From Opitutales bacterium (GTDB lineage Bacteria > Verrucomicrobiota > Verrucomicrobiia > Opitutales > Oceanipulchritudinaceae): a stretch of DNA of 12,907 nt. Made by a program: the position numbers and the translations under genes. Under the pieces are notes generated by a model. The model was given only the letters and a program-made list of their open reading frames with translations. It was not told where the DNA came from and ran no database searches. Shown in pieces: positions 6,439 through 12,907 of the stretch. The stretch spans positions 1-12,907 of the forward strand of contig SKLD01000332.1 of NCBI GenBank assembly GCA_007123395.1, written 5' to 3'. The first letter of the stretch is position 1. Each line of letters opens with the position of its first letter.

Positions 6439-7643
6439 TTACCCTTCTTGGCGCGGGCGGGTTCGCGGGTGCCGGCGGGTTCGTCGGCTTCGGCGTCCTG
6501 GGCGATGCGGGAGACTTCTTCGTGGCGGAGGGGGCCGACGGGCACTTTGCGGGTGGAGGGAAAATGATCGAGATTATCCTCCAGTTCGCCCCGGTCGTGA
6601 AAGAGCGGGATCGACTGGACGTAGGCCATGACCATGCGGGCGATGGCGTGCAGCGAGTCGAGGTGCGTGCGCTCGTATCCGTGCGAGGCATCGACCCCGA
6701 AGGCCGCGAGGGCGGTGCGGATGTCGTTGCCGGCTTCCACGGCGGACGCGCTGTCGCAGCGGTAGTAACGGAAGACGTCGCGGGTGTGGGCGATATTGTT
6801 GTCCTCGCAGAGTTTGAGGAGCCGGTTGGTGAGGTGAAAGTCGAAAGGACCGGAGGAGTCGGCCATGGCAACGGTCACGCCGAACTCCGTCGATTCCTGC
6901 CCCGGCGCACAGGTGCCGTTGTCGACGGACACCATTTCGGCGACGTCGCCGTGGAGCACGGCAGAGGCCCCGATCCCGACTTCCTCGGAGATCGTGAAGA
7001 GGAAGTGGGTTGTCACCGGCAGCTGGACCTTCCCCTCGGTGACCGCCTTGGCGACGGTGAGGAGCATGGCGACGCCCGCCTTGTTGTCGAGGTGACGGGA
7101 GACGAGAAAGCCGTTGGGCAGAAACTCCGCCTGCGCGTCCACGCCGATGAAGTCGCCCACACGGATGCCGAGCGCTTCAAGATCGCGGCGCGATTCCACC
7201 CGTTCGTCGATGCGCACCTCGAGGTTGTTCCATGCCACGGGCTGTGTATCCACTTTTTTATTGTATACATGGCCGGAAGCTTTAAGGGGAAGGATCGTGC
7301 CGCGGTAGATGACGCCTTTGCTGAAAACCGACACACGGGCACCCTCGGCGAAACGGGCCGACCACGTGCCGACGGGCACGATGCCGAGGCGGCCGTTGTC
7401 TTTCAATTGCGCGGTCATCGCCCCGATGGTGTCGACGTGGACGACGACGGCGCGCGCAGGCGTTTCGTTCTTTCCCGTGAGAGTGGCGCGGATGGCCCCG
7501 CGGCGGGTCAACTCATAATGGACTCCAAGGTCGTCGAGTTCACCGCAGACGTCGCGCACGATGGGATCGGTGTAGCCCGTGGGACTGTGGATACCGAGGA
7601 GGTGGAGCAGTTTTTTCTGCAGGTATTCGAGGTCGAGATTCAT
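6435..7643 (-). CDS. M42-family metallopeptidase of the NAGGN osmoprotectant system
   Basis: This 402-residue dinuclear-zinc aminopeptidase belongs to the M42 (glutamyl aminopeptidase-like) family. Its position right behind asnO and ngg identifies the NAGGN-associated subgroup, whose members always travel with those two genes. Metal-binding and catalytic residues visible are His69 and Asp71 (VVVHVDTIG), the bridging Asp186 (SRHLDNKAG), Glu220-Glu221 (ISEEVGIGAS), Asp241 (VSVDNG) and His327 (RTHLDSLHA). The role in the pathway is not settled; turnover of the dipeptide or supply of glutamine are both reasonable. A charged tail of about 35 residues (368-402) follows the catalytic domain. The ATG at 7643 lies one base after the ngg stop. 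Longer in-frame starts would run back into ngg. Its TGA overlaps the next ATG as ATGA. There is no signal peptide, so it acts in the cytoplasm. Confidence 0.9.
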   Translation of the reverse strand: MNLDLEYLQKKLLHLLGIHSPTGYTDPIVRDVCGELDDLGVHYELTRRGAIRATLTGKNETPARAVVVHVDTIGAMTAQLKDNGRLGIVPVGTWSARFAEGARVSVFSKGVIYRGTILPLKASGHVYNKKVDTQPVAWNNLEVRIDERVESRRDLEALGIRVGDFIGVDAQAEFLPNGFLVSRHLDNKAGVAMLLTVAKAVTEGKVQLPVTTHFLFTISEEVGIGASAVLHGDVAEMVSVDNGTCAPGQESTEFGVTVAMADSSGPFDFHLTNRLLKLCEDNNIAHTRDVFRYYRCDSASAVEAGNDIRTALAAFGVDASHGYERTHLDSLHAIARMVMAYVQSIPLFHDRGELEDNLDHFPSTRKVPVGPLRHEEVSRIAQDAEADEPAGTREPARAKKGK

Positions 7644-7644
7644 C

Positions 7645-9342
7645 TTATTTTCCGCCGAGCGCGGGATGGGCACCTCCGGCGGTGTGCGGGAAAAGGAAGT
7701 CAATGAACTTCTCTGCCGTGGGCGCGGGTTCATGGTTCGCAAGGCCGGGCCGCTCGTTGGCCTCGATCATGGCGTAGTCGGAGCCCTTCACCGAGGGAAC
7801 GAGGAAGTCGAGCCCCACGACGGGGATCTCAAGAGCTTCGGCCGCGCGGCATGCCGCCTCGGCAAGGACGGGGTGGAGATCCTCCGTGACGTCGTGGATC
7901 GTGCCGCCGGTATGGAGATTGGCCGTTTTGCGCACGGAGAGGCTGGCCCCTTCCTCCAGCACGTCGTCCATGGAAAAGCCTTCGTTGCGCACGCAGCGCT
8001 CCGTCTCGGCATCGACGGGGATGTGACTCTCCCCGCCGGTGGCGGCCTCGCGGCGGCGGCTGAGCGATTCGATGAGCTGGCGGATGGTGTGGCGGCCCGT
8101 GCCACAGACGCGGGGCGGGCGCCGCACGGCGGCAGCGACCACCTCGTTGTTGATAACGATTATCCGCAAGTCTTTTCCCTCGACAAACTCCTCCAGCAGC
8201 ACGGTGTCGCAAACAGCACGCGCCGACTCGAGTGCGGCGGAGAGTTCCTCCTCCGTGCGCACATCCACGGATATCCCATGGCCCTGTTCGCCGCGCGCGG
8301 GCTTGACAACGACGCGCTTGTGCTTTGCGAGAAAGGCGCGGGCGTCCGCTTCGTCGACGGCAACTTCCTGCGCGGGCACGCGGATGCCCGCCTTTTCGAC
8401 GACGGAGCGCGTGAGCGCTTTGTCGTCACACCGGCTCATGGCGACGGCAGTGGTGAGTTCACTCAGCGATTCGCGGCAGGAGATGCGGCGGCCCCCGAGG
8501 CAGAGGCGGAAGTAACCACGCGCGGGATCGAGGGGCTCCACCGCAATGCCGCGGCGCAGGGCTTCGTCGATGATGATGCGGGCGTAGGGATTGTAGCCGG
8601 AATCGGGGAAGTCGCCCACGTAGAGCGGCTCGTTGTGCGGGTTGCGCGTCTTCACGGCGAAGACAGCGACGCGCTGGAAACCGAGCTTTTCGTAAAGCGC
8701 GATGGCGCTGCTATTAGTGTGCATGACCGAGAGGTCGAGTTGCTCACGACCGCGGCCCTTGTAGAGTTCGATGAGGAAACGCACGAGAGCGGCCCCCACG
8801 CCCGGCATGGGGGCCTGCGGATCGACGGCGAGCGCCCAGAGGCTGCTGCCGTTTTCAAGGTCGTTGAAGCAGGCCTGATGATCGACGCCAAGAGCGACGC
8901 CGAGGACGGCACCGTTCTCATCGCTGCGCGCGACGACATAATCGAGACGCTCGTCGCGACGGCTCTTCCATACAACCTCCTCGTCGACGCACACCATTTT
9001 GTGCAGACCGTAGATGCGGTTGATCTCGGCAATCTCCTCGCGCCGGGTGACCGGCCCGATAGTGAAGCCGTTGGGACTGCCCGCCTTTGCTTTGTAATCC
9101 GCAAAACGGATACGGAAGGTATGCGAAGGATCGAGGAAGAGCTGCTGCGGCGAGCAACTCAGGACAATGTGCGGGTCGGTGAGGTAGAAGGCGATGTCCC
9201 GCTTGCCGGGCTCCTCGCGGAGGATTTCCCTCGCGACAGCTTCCGGCGAAGGAAAGGTGAAGGCGAAGAGCAGCCGCCCCCAACCGCAATCAAGGATCAC
9301 GCCGTGGGAAGTTTCCCGTCCGGGGTGTGTGGAATCAGACAT
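7645..9342 (-). CDS. ngg: N-acetylglutaminylglutamine synthetase (GNAT plus ATP-grasp)
   Basis: This 565-residue two-domain enzyme should make the acetylated dipeptide N-acetylglutaminylglutamine, the precursor of the osmoprotectant NAGGN. Residues about 92-235 are a GNAT acetyltransferase: NGFTIGPVTRREEIAEI at the start, LWALAVDP on the central strand, an acetyl-CoA loop of the form PGVGAALVRFL (180-190), and ALYEKLGF (215-222). Residues about 290-553 are an ATP-grasp ligase close to the cyanophycin-synthetase type: VVVKPARGEQGHGI (344-357), LLEEFVEGKDLRI (382-394), and the metal/ATP segment VGLDFLV...YAMIEANERPG (509-533). The two-domain order matches Ngg as described genetically in Sinorhizobium meliloti. 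The ATG at 9342 lies 14 bases past the asnO stop with no clear Shine-Dalgarno sequence. An ATG at 9381 would overlap asnO by 25 bases and cannot be excluded. Confidence 0.93.
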   Translation of the reverse strand: MSDSTHPGRETSHGVILDCGWGRLLFAFTFPSPEAVAREILREEPGKRDIAFYLTDPHIVLSCSPQQLFLDPSHTFRIRFADYKAKAGSPNGFTIGPVTRREEIAEINRIYGLHKMVCVDEEVVWKSRRDERLDYVVARSDENGAVLGVALGVDHQACFNDLENGSSLWALAVDPQAPMPGVGAALVRFLIELYKGRGREQLDLSVMHTNSSAIALYEKLGFQRVAVFAVKTRNPHNEPLYVGDFPDSGYNPYARIIIDEALRRGIAVEPLDPARGYFRLCLGGRRISCRESLSELTTAVAMSRCDDKALTRSVVEKAGIRVPAQEVAVDEADARAFLAKHKRVVVKPARGEQGHGISVDVRTEEELSAALESARAVCDTVLLEEFVEGKDLRIIVINNEVVAAAVRRPPRVCGTGRHTIRQLIESLSRRREAATGGESHIPVDAETERCVRNEGFSMDDVLEEGASLSVRKTANLHTGGTIHDVTEDLHPVLAEAACRAAEALEIPVVGLDFLVPSVKGSDYAMIEANERPGLANHEPAPTAEKFIDFLFPHTAGGAHPALGGK

Positions 9343-9356
9343 GGTTTGCGGGGATA

Positions 9357-11129
9357 TCAAATCCCTTGTTTTTGCAGCCACAGCTCGAGGAGCGTGAGTT
9401 GCCAGACCTTCGAGCCGCGCAGCGGTGTGATGTGTTTTTCAGGATCGGCGAGGAGATTTTCCACATAGGCCTTTTGGAAGAGGCCGCGGTCGCGCGCCTT
9501 TTCGTTGGTGACGGCGTCGCGCGCCATGTCGAGGAACTCGCCGCGAAGGTATTTGAGCGCGGGGACGGGAAAGTAGCCCTTGGGCCGGTCGATGACTTCC
9601 TTGGGAATGACGGAGCGTGCCGCTTCCTTGAGGAGGTACTTGCCGCCCTCCTTGATCTTCAACTCGGCGGGCACGGATGCCGCAAACTCCACGACCTCGT
9701 GATCGAGGAAGGGTACCCTCGCTTCAAGGCTCCATGCCATCGTATTGTTATCGACGCGCTTCACCGGGTCGTCGACGAGCATCACCCGCGTGTCAATGCG
9801 CAGCGCCTTGTCGATGGGCCGCGGCGCGCCGGGGACGGCGAAATGCGCCTCTACGAACTGCCGCGCGTAGTCTTCCTCCACGAAGCGGGGATTGATCAGC
9901 TCCTTGTATTCAGCGAAGTCCCGGTCGAAGAAGGCCTTCGCGTAGTCGTCCACGGGATGCTGGCTCTCCAGCATAGGCGGATACCAATGGTAGCCGCCGA
10001 AGATCTCGTCGGCCCCTTGCCCGCTCTGCACCACCTTGACGAACTTGGCGACCTCCTGCGAGAGCAGATAGAAACCCACGTTGTCGTGGCTGACCATGGG
10101 CTCGGACATATTTTCGATACAGCTTTGCAGGGCCGGGAGCGCGCGCGAGCTGTCGATAAAGAGCTTGTGGTGCTTTGTCGCGAAACGCTGCGCGACGATG
10201 TCCGAATACTGGAACTCGTCGCCCTTTTCCTCGCCCACCGTCTCGAAGCCGATGGAGAAGGTCTCCACGTCGGCGGATCCGTTCTCGGCGAGCAGGCCGA
10301 CGATGAGGCTCGAATCGATACCGCCGGAGAGCAGCACGCCCACCGGCACGTCGGCGATGAGACGGCGTTTGACCGACTTGCGCATGACCTCGAGGGTCGC
10401 CGCCTTCCAGTCTTCGAGCGTGAAATCAGCGTATTCCTCCTTTGCTTCGTAGGATAGATCCCAGAAGGCGCGCTCATGCCAGTGGCCGTCCGGTTCGATC
10501 GTCGCAATGGTCCCGGCGGGCAGCTTGCGCACACCCTTGATAATGGTGTGGGGCGCGGGCACGACGGCGTGAAACGTCATGTAATAATGCAGCGCCACGG
10601 GATCGAGATCCGTGTCCACCGTGCCGCTCTTGAGGAGCGCGGGCAGGCGCGAGGAGAAGCGCACACCGTCGGCGTCCTTCGCGTAATAGAGCGGCTTGAT
10701 GCCGAGGCGGTCGCGCGCCATGACAACCCGACCGGTGTCGCGCTCGCTGATGGCAAAGGCGAACATCCCGTTGAAGCGCTCCACGCAGCGGTCGCCCCAC
10801 TCGTGGTAGGCCTTGAGGATGACCTCCGTGTCGCCGTTGCTGAAGAAGGAGTGACCCTTGCCCTCCAGCTCTTTGCGAAGCTCAGGATAATTGTAGATGG
10901 CGCCGTTGTAGACGATCGTCAGTCCGAGGGCCGAGTCGATCATCGGCTGCTGGGCGGCCTCGCTCAGATCGATGATCTTGAGCCGCCGGTGGCCGAAGCC
11001 GACGCGGCCGCGCACGACCATGCCGTGCGCGTCCGGCCCGCGCGGCACCATCGCGTCGCACATCGCCGCCAGCACCGCCGGGCGCGCTTCTTTCTCTCCG
11101 AAACGGATTTCACCGCATATTCCGCACAT
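9357..11129 (-). CDS. asnO: N-acetylglutaminylglutamine amidotransferase (asparagine synthase family)
   Basis: This 590-residue class II glutamine amidotransferase should convert N-acetylglutaminylglutamine to its C-terminal amide, the last step of NAGGN synthesis. The glutaminase domain begins MCGICGE, with Cys2 as nucleophile, followed by RGPDAHG (30-36), GHRRLKIIDL (46-55) and NGAIYN (75-80). The synthetase domain has the ATP-pyrophosphatase loop LSGGIDSS (267-274) and SGQGADEIFGGY (369-380). Asparagine synthetase AsnB has the same domains, but the length and the neighbouring ngg and M42 genes point to the NAGGN enzyme. The start at 11129 is fixed by the need for Cys at position 2; an upstream in-frame ATG at 11204 would bury it. 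It is the first gene of the operon, 87 bases downstream of the predicted transcription start. Confidence 0.95.
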   Translation of the reverse strand: MCGICGEIRFGEKEARPAVLAAMCDAMVPRGPDAHGMVVRGRVGFGHRRLKIIDLSEAAQQPMIDSALGLTIVYNGAIYNYPELRKELEGKGHSFFSNGDTEVILKAYHEWGDRCVERFNGMFAFAISERDTGRVVMARDRLGIKPLYYAKDADGVRFSSRLPALLKSGTVDTDLDPVALHYYMTFHAVVPAPHTIIKGVRKLPAGTIATIEPDGHWHERAFWDLSYEAKEEYADFTLEDWKAATLEVMRKSVKRRLIADVPVGVLLSGGIDSSLIVGLLAENGSADVETFSIGFETVGEEKGDEFQYSDIVAQRFATKHHKLFIDSSRALPALQSCIENMSEPMVSHDNVGFYLLSQEVAKFVKVVQSGQGADEIFGGYHWYPPMLESQHPVDDYAKAFFDRDFAEYKELINPRFVEEDYARQFVEAHFAVPGAPRPIDKALRIDTRVMLVDDPVKRVDNNTMAWSLEARVPFLDHEVVEFAASVPAELKIKEGGKYLLKEAARSVIPKEVIDRPKGYFPVPALKYLRGEFLDMARDAVTNEKARDRGLFQKAYVENLLADPEKHITPLRGSKVWQLTLLELWLQKQGI

Positions 11130-11222
11130 TCGATAACTTTCTTTGGTAGTCAGTTCAATGGCAGCGGGCGCTTTTCCGACGCAAATCCCCGCCCCGGAGG
11201 GCAAAACCCGCCAAAGCCTCCC

Positions 11223-11251
11223 AATACACAGACCCCGCGCCCGACTGTCAA
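11223..11251 (-). promoter_or_regulatory. Sigma70-type promoter for the asnO-ngg-transporter operon
   Basis: On the minus strand a perfect TTGACA (-35, 11246-11251) is followed after exactly 17 bases by TGTATT (-10, 11223-11228, 4 of 6 consensus). Transcription would start near 11216, leaving a leader of about 87 bases before asnO. No other equally good pair is visible in this gap. The match is by eye. Confidence 0.5.
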
Positions 11252-11304
11252 AGGTTCACTTGCTCAAGGTCGCCGCGCCACAATTTGCCGCAGAGGTAAT
11301 CACG

Positions 11305-11325
11305 CCCCACCCCTTGCCCCCGCCC
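11305..11325 (-). other. G-quadruplex motif in the divergent asnO/cfa control region
   Basis: The minus strand carries four G-runs of 3, 5, 4 and 4 bases separated by loops of 1, 3 and 1 bases, meeting the usual G-quadruplex pattern with short loops. It lies 88 bases before cfa and about 55 bases upstream of the predicted -35 box of the operon. Folding and any regulatory role are inferred. Confidence 0.4.
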
Positions 11326-11402
11326 TTCAGGCTTGCCCTCACACGGCGGGACTCGTAGACACCGGAAGCGAAGTTGTTTACGGAAAAGCGTCTGCATAGG
11401 AA

Positions 11403-11407
11403 AGGAG
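11403..11407 (+). promoter_or_regulatory. cfa: Ribosome binding site of cfa
   Basis: AGGAG lies 5 bases before the ATG at 11413 and 8 bases before a second ATG at 11416. It rules out the longer frame start at 11374, which has no such site. I see no convincing promoter for cfa in the preceding bases. Confidence 0.75.
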
Positions 11408-11412
11408 ACCGC

Positions 11413-12570
11413 ATGATGGCAGAGAAAATGATTAAAGAGCTTCTTGCCTCCGTCGGGATCGGCGTCAACGGCCCGAGCCCCCAGGACATCCGTGTCCTCG
11501 ACGAACGCTTTTATCGTCGGGTTCTCCGTGACAAGAGTCTCGGCTTGGGCGAATCCTACATGGACGGATGGTGGACCTGCCCGCGCATCGATGAGATGAT
11601 CGCCCGCATCATTCGACTCCGGCGGAAGGACCGGGTCGCAGTCGGCCTGCGGCACCTCCCCGCCCTCCTCGGCACCCTCCTGCGCAACCCGCAGTCGCGA
11701 CGGCGCGCACGCATCGTCGCCGAACGGCACTACGACCTCGGCAACGACTTCTTCGGTGCCTTCCTTGATCCCTACCGGCAATACAGTTGCGCGTTCTACG
11801 CGGCGCAGGACTTTTCCCTCGAAGAAGCGCAGCTCGCGAAGATGGACCTCATCTGCCGCAAGCTTGAACTCCGCGAAGGCGACCGCCTCCTCGACATCGG
11901 CTGCGGCTGGGGCGGCCTCGCCAAGTTCGCCGCGGAACACTACGGATGCCGCGTCACGGGCGTGAACATCTCAAGGGAGCAACTCGACTTCGCCCGCGGA
12001 TTCTGCGCCGGACTGCCCGTCGATTTCGTCGAGTGCGATTACCGGGCACTGCACGGCACCTACGACAAAATCGTCTCCATCGGCATGTTCGAACACGTCG
12101 GCCGCCGCAACTACCGCACGTTCATGGAAGTCGCCCACCGTTGCCTCAAACCCGACGGTGTCTTCCTTCTTCACACCATCGGCGGCAACCATGCCACCGC
12201 CCGCTGCGACCCGTGGATCACCGACTACATTTTCCCCAACGGATACCTGCCGAGTCCGGCGCAGACCACACGCGCCGCCGAGCCATTCTTTGTCCTCGAG
12301 GACATGCACAACCTCGGCCCGCATTACGACCCCACCCTCATGGCCTGGAACGCCCGCTTCCAGGAAGCATGGCCGCGCTTCCGCCAAACCTACGGCGACC
12401 GCTTCAAGCGCATGTGGGAATACTATCTCCTCGCCTGCGCCGGAGCCTTCCGCGCGCGCAACATCCAGCTCTGGCAGCTCCAGATGACCCGCCGCGGCAG
12501 CGCCCGTCCCCAGCCGTGGAGCCGCCAGTCCACGCCGCGCGCCGTTCTGGAAAAATACGCCACCCGGTGA
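11413..12570 (+). CDS. cfa: Cyclopropane-fatty-acyl-phospholipid synthase
   Basis: This 385-residue enzyme transfers a methylene group from S-adenosylmethionine to the double bond of unsaturated acyl chains in membrane phospholipids, a change made on entry into stationary phase and under acid or osmotic stress. It aligns by eye along its length with E. coli Cfa (382 residues). The SAM-binding motif is LLDIGCGWGGLAKF (159-172), and the segments HYDLGNDFF (106-114), GMFEHVG (224-230) and DPWITDYIFPNGYLP (266-280) are family-typical. The residues that bind the active-site bicarbonate in the E. coli enzyme are all present: Cys126, Glu227, His254, Ile256 and Tyr305. AGAFRARNIQLWQ near the C-terminus is also conserved. 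It is divergent from the NAGGN operon, and ATG codons at 11413 or 11416 both suit the AGGAG site. Confidence 0.95.
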   Translation: MMAEKMIKELLASVGIGVNGPSPQDIRVLDERFYRRVLRDKSLGLGESYMDGWWTCPRIDEMIARIIRLRRKDRVAVGLRHLPALLGTLLRNPQSRRRARIVAERHYDLGNDFFGAFLDPYRQYSCAFYAAQDFSLEEAQLAKMDLICRKLELREGDRLLDIGCGWGGLAKFAAEHYGCRVTGVNISREQLDFARGFCAGLPVDFVECDYRALHGTYDKIVSIGMFEHVGRRNYRTFMEVAHRCLKPDGVFLLHTIGGNHATARCDPWITDYIFPNGYLPSPAQTTRAAEPFFVLEDMHNLGPHYDPTLMAWNARFQEAWPRFRQTYGDRFKRMWEYYLLACAGAFRARNIQLWQLQMTRRGSARPQPWSRQSTPRAVLEKYATR

Positions 12571-12681
12571 GCAGCGGAAACGCGCCACCTTCGGACGGCA
12601 CCACTCTTCAAAACAGGACACCTGAGGGGCACCAAAACCGCAACCGTCAGACGCTGGATTCCGTAAGTCGTTGATAGAGAG
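12571..12681. other. Intergenic stretch after cfa without recognisable features
   Basis: No reading frame of note, no RNA gene and no good hairpin-plus-T terminator is visible between the cfa stop and the tRNA remnant. Only a small palindrome-like caggacacctg occurs. Confidence 0.4.
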
Positions 12682-12726
12682 TGGAGCCAGCTGCCGGACT
12701 CGAACCGGCGACCTGCTGATTACAAA
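12682..12726 (-). other. 3' half of tRNA-Thr(UGU), probable att site of an integrated element
   Basis: Read on the minus strand, this segment gives a tRNA from the anticodon loop to the 3' end: loop TTTGTAA with anticodon TGT (12722-12724), anticodon-stem 3' arm TCAGC, variable AGGTC, T-arm GCCGG-TTCGAGT-CCGGC, acceptor strand AGCTGGC, discriminator T, and encoded CCA (12682-12684). The bases before the loop (AGAGT) do not pair with TCAGC, and no D-arm or 5' acceptor strand follows to the right, so the gene is not functional. Tyrosine-recombinase islands commonly use the 3' half of a tRNA gene as their crossover site and leave such a copy at the far end. Given the orientation, the element would extend rightwards out of the window, and the CCA side to the left is old chromosome. 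Confidence 0.75.
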
Positions 12727-12813
12727 ACTCTCTCTTGACGGTTTTATGGGGTTTTGCCAAGTTGTCTTAAATCGCACGCAATGCCAGTAATTAAGCGGGC
12801 TGAACGGCGATAG

Positions 12814-12907
12814 ATGAACAACATGACACAACCCGAAAAAACCCCTTCCGCCACAAAAAGTGAGCTGCAAGTGAGCATGCAAACGGTCGAACCCCTAACG
12901 GCCAACC
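12814..12907 (+). CDS. Partial small ORF running off the window, unknown function
   Basis: An ATG directly after a TAG stop opens a frame of 31 codons (MNNMTQPEKTPS...) that is still open at the window edge; a second ATG follows at 12823. The polar N-terminus (many Thr, Ser, Gln, Glu) shows no domain. It lies 88 bases inside the suspected integrated element, where recombination-directionality factors, small DNA-binding regulators or integrases are often found, but nothing in the visible residues proves any of these. There is no strong Shine-Dalgarno sequence. It may be real or chance. Confidence 0.35.
   Translation, partial: MNNMTQPEKTPSATKSELQVSMQTVEPLTAN

Noticed and set aside
7579..9468. 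Plus-strand frame of 629 codons opposite ngg
   Set aside because: Despite its length it has no recognisable domain, while the minus strand encodes intact GNAT and ATP-grasp motifs along the same interval. Long antisense frames are expected at this GC content.
9327..10457. Plus-strand frame of 376 codons opposite asnO
   Set aside because: It is antisense to a gene with complete amidotransferase motifs and has no domain or ribosome binding site of its own.
12682..12726. Intact tRNA-Thr gene
   Set aside because: No D-arm, 5' acceptor strand or 5' anticodon-stem arm is present to the right, and the bases preceding the anticodon loop do not pair with the 3' arm.
11971..12882. Long minus-strand frame of 303 codons covering the tRNA remnant and the back of cfa
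   Set aside because: Its N-terminal part is a translation of the tRNA fragment and its flank (the SPVRVRQLAPLS-like string typical of frames across tRNA genes), and the rest is antisense to the well-supported cfa gene.
1..12907. CRISPR array or clustered direct repeats
   Set aside because: No regularly spaced direct repeats were seen on either strand; the repeats present are inverted and extragenic.

Overview
This window is high-GC bacterial chromosome, Gram-negative in character: it has an Opp/Dpp-type importer with a lipoprotein binding protein, a cyclopropane fatty acid synthase and exported hydrolases. Several extragenic palindromes and often weak Shine-Dalgarno sequences would suit Verrucomicrobiota (Opitutales) or another high-GC Gram-negative group, but nothing here fixes the phylum and I hold that guess loosely.

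Layout from left to right. Positions 1-115 hold two back-to-back hairpins. A minus-strand gene (116-910) encodes an exported chlorophyllase/PETase-like alpha/beta hydrolase. Upstream of it, at 975-1158, lies a 184-bp non-coding element with 21-bp terminal inverted repeats, bounded by an 11-bp direct repeat; it looks like a MITE.

The core is a tightly packed minus-strand operon running from about 11216 down to 1273. In transcription order it encodes asnO (NAGGN amidotransferase), ngg (GNAT plus ATP-grasp NAGGN synthetase), an M42 peptidase of the NAGGN type, a family 5 solute-binding lipoprotein, a DppB-like permease, a DppC-DppD permease/ATPase fusion, and a DppF/OppF-like ATPase. The first three form the known module for the osmoprotectant dipeptide N-acetylglutaminylglutamine amide. 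The next four form a complete peptide-type ABC importer, joined to it by start/stop overlaps of 4 bases. The inference is that solute synthesis, turnover and peptide uptake or retrieval are expressed from one promoter.

Divergent from this operon is cfa (11413-12570, plus strand), another stress-adaptation gene. The 283-bp gap between them carries a good sigma70-type promoter for the operon and a G-quadruplex motif.

At the right edge (12682-12726, minus strand) is the 3' half of a tRNA-Thr(UGU) gene with no 5' half. Beyond it the sequence becomes visibly AT-richer and a small open frame runs off the window. This looks like an attachment-site scar at the end of an integrated element that lies to the right of the window, with the NAGGN/cfa region on the chromosomal side.
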